Shown: in pieces, positions 61,830 to 64,000 of the stretch
Numbering within the stretch: position 1 is the stretch's first letter
How the letters are laid out: the number at the start of each line of letters is the position of its first letter
NCBI GenBank assembly: GCA_963838375.1
Contig: CAWIQY010000007.1
Span: forward strand, 142,386-206,385
DNA from: DVED01 sp963838375
GTDB lineage: Bacteria; Cyanobacteriota; Cyanobacteriia; Cyanobacteriales; Geitlerinemataceae
Reading direction: 5' to 3'
DNA: 64,000 nt
Translations under genes and position numbers: made by a program
Notes under the pieces: generated by a model
Database searches by the model: none
What the model was told of the DNA's origin: nothing
Seen by the model: the letters and a program-made list of their open reading frames with translations, nothing else

Positions 61830-62726
61830 TTAAATTTCTGCGAAAGCTCGATCGATTAAACGACGCGCTAGGGTTTGCGTTCCAGTATGGGCATAATAGT
61901 TTGTACTCATATCCAGAAACGCTGCCAGATAATCTAGCTTATCATCGCTGACATCGATAAATTTTTGCAGGCTGTGACTGACTTTTTGGGGAGTGAGATC
62001 GTGACTTTGCACGAAGTCACTCATCCAACCTTTGACCGAATCAAAGCTTTGATTGATAAAGTTCAATTTCCCTTCCGAACTCTCACCGGGAATCAGTTCG
62101 TCAACTTGCGAAAACCCTTGATGTTTTTTCAATTCAGAGGGGGTCAAATTCCCTAAAGTGTTGCTTGTCGATCGAATAAAATCAGGACCGAGGGGAATTA
62201 GACCATCAAAGCAAATCAAAGCTGCCATCCGCATCAGAGATTCTTTGCCGTAATCCCCCAAAGACGCGACAAAATCGCCGATGCTGTCGCCAGGAATCCC
62301 GTTAATTTGGCAGAAGGCAACCACTTCCACCACTAGTTTTAAAGAAAGGTCGATCGTCTGTGCTTTGTCTGCTTTTGGGGTAAGTTTGTTCAGAAATCCC
62401 AACAGGGGAACTTTTTCGCCCACTTTATTCGCCAGTGCTGCGGTTCCCAGGGCACTCCCGGCACTATCGATGGTTTTATACAACCACATGGCATTGCGAT
62501 AGCCTTGGGATTTGTCGCCGTAGAGAGCGATCGCCCGATCGCCCACCATCTGCAACAAAGACGCATCGTTTTCCATCGTCACCGCGCGCAGGGTATTATC
62601 CCAGCCAACCAAATTTTCCCACTCTCCAGGAATCACAAAATCGAGCGATCGAAGGGAAAAGGTGGTCATATTGCTGGCGGGGAGTTCGTCCACCAGTTCG
62701 TTAATCGGTTTAGTATTTTTGCTCAT
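61830..62726 (-). CDS. Conserved protein of unknown function
   Basis: 298 residues from ATG 62726 (MSKNTKPINELVDELP); an ATG four codons earlier is also in frame. The sequence is soluble and mainly helical, with no signal peptide or long hydrophobic segment apart from KAQTIDLSLKLVVEVVAFCQ. Conserved-looking parts are DFVIPGEWENLVGWDNTLR and GDRAIALYGDKSQGY. It has one Cys near 140 and one near 170. I do not recognise a family. It is followed downstream (62822) by a lipoprotein gene on the same strand, which lies upstream in transcription order. Confidence 0.6.
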   Translation of the reverse strand: MSKNTKPINELVDELPASNMTTFSLRSLDFVIPGEWENLVGWDNTLRAVTMENDASLLQMVGDRAIALYGDKSQGYRNAMWLYKTIDSAGSALGTAALANKVGEKVPLLGFLNKLTPKADKAQTIDLSLKLVVEVVAFCQINGIPGDSIGDFVASLGDYGKESLMRMAALICFDGLIPLGPDFIRSTSNTLGNLTPSELKKHQGFSQVDELIPGESSEGKLNFINQSFDSVKGWMSDFVQSHDLTPQKVSHSLQKFIDVSDDKLDYLAAFLDMSTNYYAHTGTQTLARRLIDRAFAEI

Positions 62727-62779
62727 GGGTAATCGCAAGGGGTAATTGAGAATAGGGAATCAATAAGACTAATAGAGAT

Positions 62780-62807
62780 GGTGCGTTTCGCTGTTGCTTA
62801 ACACACC
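62780..62807. repeat. Dispersed GGTGCGTT...AACACACC repeat
   Basis: Arms GGTGCGTTTCGCTG and TTGCTTAACACACC form an imperfect palindrome related to those at 34872-34899 and 61772-61800. It lies between two minus-strand genes. Confidence 0.6.
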
Positions 62808-62821
62808 CTACAAAAGAAAAA

Positions 62822-63325
62822 TTACTTGAGTCGAGCTAAACCGTTGAGATCGAATTTTTGCAACCAAGTTTCACGATCGGCTGCGGTGAAATTCGGATCG
62901 CGGGAAATGACTTTGACTTGGAAGCGGTTAGCAACCAGGAGTGCTGTTTGCGTGTTACCCACTTCTACTGCCGGGTATCCCGAAATTTGCTGGCTAGCTT
63001 GCTGAAACTTTTGGGCGGCGGCAGGGGTGCTAATCGTATCGGAAATCGCCAGCATGGCTAAATCTTTGCCATCTTGTTTCAACTTCGCTTCGACAAAGCC
63101 ATCTTTTTCTTGAGTGTAGACTCGATCGAAGCCGTTACCGTCTGGGGGAAAAAACTTGTTAAATTTACTGCCTTCAATCGCTTGGGAGGAAACGGCTGCA
63201 CCATTAGCGTTGGGAGCCGAAGCCGGGGCGTTGGCGGTGGAAGTCGGATTGCTACAACCGCTCACGCATAACATCACAGTCAGCACACAGGCAGCTACAA
63301 ACCGACGGAGATAGGAAAATGTCAT
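62822..63325 (-). CDS. Lipoprotein, PsbP/hypothetical-like
   Basis: 167 residues from ATG 63325 (MTFSYLRRFVAACVLT). The lipobox is VSGC at about residue 25. A short Ala/Asn/Pro spacer precedes a globular domain (about 50-165) with FFPPDGNGFDRVYTQEKDGF, LAMLAISDT and YPAVEVGNTQTALLVANRFQ, given separately. The repeated small-lipoprotein form with DRxYxQEKxGFVxAKLxxDG looks like cyanobacterial lipoproteins of unknown function. It is exported and anchored to a membrane. Resemblance to PsbP-like folds is a weak guess from length and strand pattern. Confidence 0.7.
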   Translation of the reverse strand: MTFSYLRRFVAACVLTVMLCVSGCSNPTSTANAPASAPNANGAAVSSQAIEGSKFNKFFPPDGNGFDRVYTQEKDGFVEAKLKQDGKDLAMLAISDTISTPAAAQKFQQASQQISGYPAVEVGNTQTALLVANRFQVKVISRDPNFTAADRETWLQKFDLNGLARLK

Positions 63326-63437
63326 CGCAGAGTTCCGAATGTAAGTCTTTCTCAGTATTCTATAACTCTGGTTACACATCGCGAATCTATCGGAAGGATT
63401 GCACTCCTAGAGGCGGACAAAAATCCGACAACTCTTA

Positions 63438-63471
63438 AAAACCCACAGAAGACGAGTCGTCTGTGGGTTTT
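63438..63471. terminator. Bidirectional terminator hairpin
   Basis: AAAACCCACAG (63438-63448) pairs with CTGTGGGTTTT (63461-63471) around AAGACGAGTCGT. The stem is flanked by A-rich and T-rich ends on both strands, so it can terminate in either direction. It lies between hli on one side and the lipoprotein on the other. Confidence 0.7.
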
Positions 63472-63590
63472 GCCTTTGTAACCCAGGACAATCGCCGACG
63501 ATCGTCATATGTGGCACTTTGTAGGGGCAAAGGCGTGGAGGAAATCCCCCTGTGGTTGCCCCTGTATCTAAAGCCGTTGCGTATGTCCTA

Positions 63591-63779
63591 CTACCGCAAA
63601 CCTATCCAGGTGAAGAGATCTTGACGGGTGAGGATTTCTTGGAGTAGGAGTGCAACAAACCCGATCATGGCAAAGCGCCCGTTAATTTGTTCGGCGTAGG
63701 GTGTCCAACCAAAGGCAGGTTCGGCGGGTTCGATCGCTTCAGTGTCTGGAGAGGGTGTAGGCGTTTGGGTTTCAGTCAT
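63591..63779 (-). CDS. hli: High-light-inducible (Hlip/Scp) chlorophyll-binding protein
   Basis: 62 residues. A Pro/Thr-rich N-terminus (1-22) leads to a single membrane helix with the chlorophyll-binding motif E30-QINGR-FAMIGF. The glutamate, asparagine and arginine that bind chlorophyll are present (Glu30, Asn33, Arg35). Hlips are single-helix relatives of plant light-harvesting proteins and protect or deliver chlorophyll during photosystem II assembly under stress. The start overlaps the stop of an upstream gene by 8 bases, indicating coupled translation. Confidence 0.93.
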   Translation of the reverse strand: MTETQTPTPSPDTEAIEPAEPAFGWTPYAEQINGRFAMIGFVALLLQEILTRQDLFTWIGLR

Positions 63780-64000
63780 TCGGGTTCTGGTTTTCTAAAC
63801 TGCGTACGGAGTCGATCAGCGATCGAACTTGGGCTGTGCCTTCGGAGGGTTCAAATCCCAACGGGAACTTGCCTCGGGCAAGCATCCGCAATCCAAGTGG
63901 CGCCATGCTCAACAGTCCTTGTAGATCTCGGAAATAGTTTCCCACAACTTGTATGCCAAACTTGCGCTCGTCGATCCAACCCCCCTCTTTCACCAATTCT
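63772..64000 (-). CDS. C-terminal end of an upstream gene, possibly an Fe-S subunit (SdhB-like), partial
   Basis: 76 codons open to the right edge of the window, so the start is outside. The readable end includes ELVKEGGWIDERKFGIQVVG, then YFRDLQGLLSMAPLGLRMLA and FEPSEGTAQVRSLIDSV. The MAPLGLRM...GKxPLxFEPSEGTAxVRxLI pattern looks like the tail of iron-sulfur subunits related to SdhB/heterodisulfide reductase, but no cysteine clusters are visible here. Its stop overlaps the hli start by 8 bases. Identity is a guess; translation coupling to hli is clear. Confidence 0.55.
   Translation of the reverse strand, partial: ELVKEGGWIDERKFGIQVVGNYFRDLQGLLSMAPLGLRMLARGKFPLGFEPSEGTAQVRSLIDSVRSLENQNPND

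Noticed and set aside
1..64000. tRNA or rRNA genes
   Set aside because: I looked for T-loop GGTTCGAATCC-type words and rRNA motifs. The few similar words (near 12243, 20519, 58493) lack cloverleaf context.

Overview
The window comes from a cyanobacterium, most likely a filamentous non-heterocystous (Oscillatoriales-like) one. It carries petB/petD (cytochrome b6f), psb29/thf1, a Hli-type chlorophyll-binding protein, an NtcB-like regulator, the cyanobacterial efp-accB pair and ctpA next to petBD. It is saturated with GATCGATC and GCGATCGC (HIP1-type) words. No rRNA, tRNA or CRISPR array was seen.

Layout. 1-6 kb: C-terminus of a REP-type transposase, an NtcB-like LysR regulator, a hybrid histidine kinase and a MoeZ/MoeB-type sulfur-carrier activating enzyme. 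6-17.3 kb: an RTX protein, then two paralogous minus-strand gene pairs. Each pair is a secreted filamentous-haemagglutinin-type (TPS domain) exoprotein followed, with a 4-nt overlap, by a CHAT caspase-like protease. In both pairs the junction falls in low-complexity repeat DNA. In the second pair two indels in an 18-bp repeat explain why one apparent TPS-CHAT gene is now read as two. 17-23 kb: GerMN lipoprotein, ArsR regulator, accB, efp, lumenal cyclophilin and larB. 23-30.5 kb: treZ-treY-glgX, a glycogen-to-trehalose operon whose treZ has an N-terminal frameshift. 30.5-38 kb: a kinase fused to a periplasmic binding domain, a PD-(D/E)XK-like protein, a kinase with a VMAP-type N-terminus, a Gly/Cys-tailed membrane protein and small membrane or exported proteins. 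38-47 kb: glycosyltransferase, RsbW-like ATPase, petB-petD, ctpA, a head-to-head pair of truncated genes (TetR and carboxymuconolactone-decarboxylase-like), a DUF697-type GTPase, psb29 and a STAS protein. 47-64 kb: a decayed polysaccharide-export gene, a candidate small RNA, an ABC exporter, a GAF-GAF-PAS-adenylate cyclase, a duplicated-repeat protein, a 53-residue membrane protein, an iron-type ABC permease, an ExbB/TolQ protein, a decayed NACHT NTPase, an XRE regulator facing a small gene across a double-palindrome operator, two conserved proteins, hli and the end of an upstream gene.

How it fits together. Housekeeping photosynthesis and biosynthesis genes are interspersed with fast-evolving accessory material: secreted CHAT proteases, kinases, NACHT remnants, transposon ends and pseudogenes. 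Many lesions (treZ, the export gene, NACHT, the CHAT locus, the TetR/CMD pair) are small indels in short repeats or local deletions. Repeat slippage therefore appears to be a major mutational force here. The best candidate for an unusual system is the duplicated TPS-CHAT locus with its frame-switching repeat linker.
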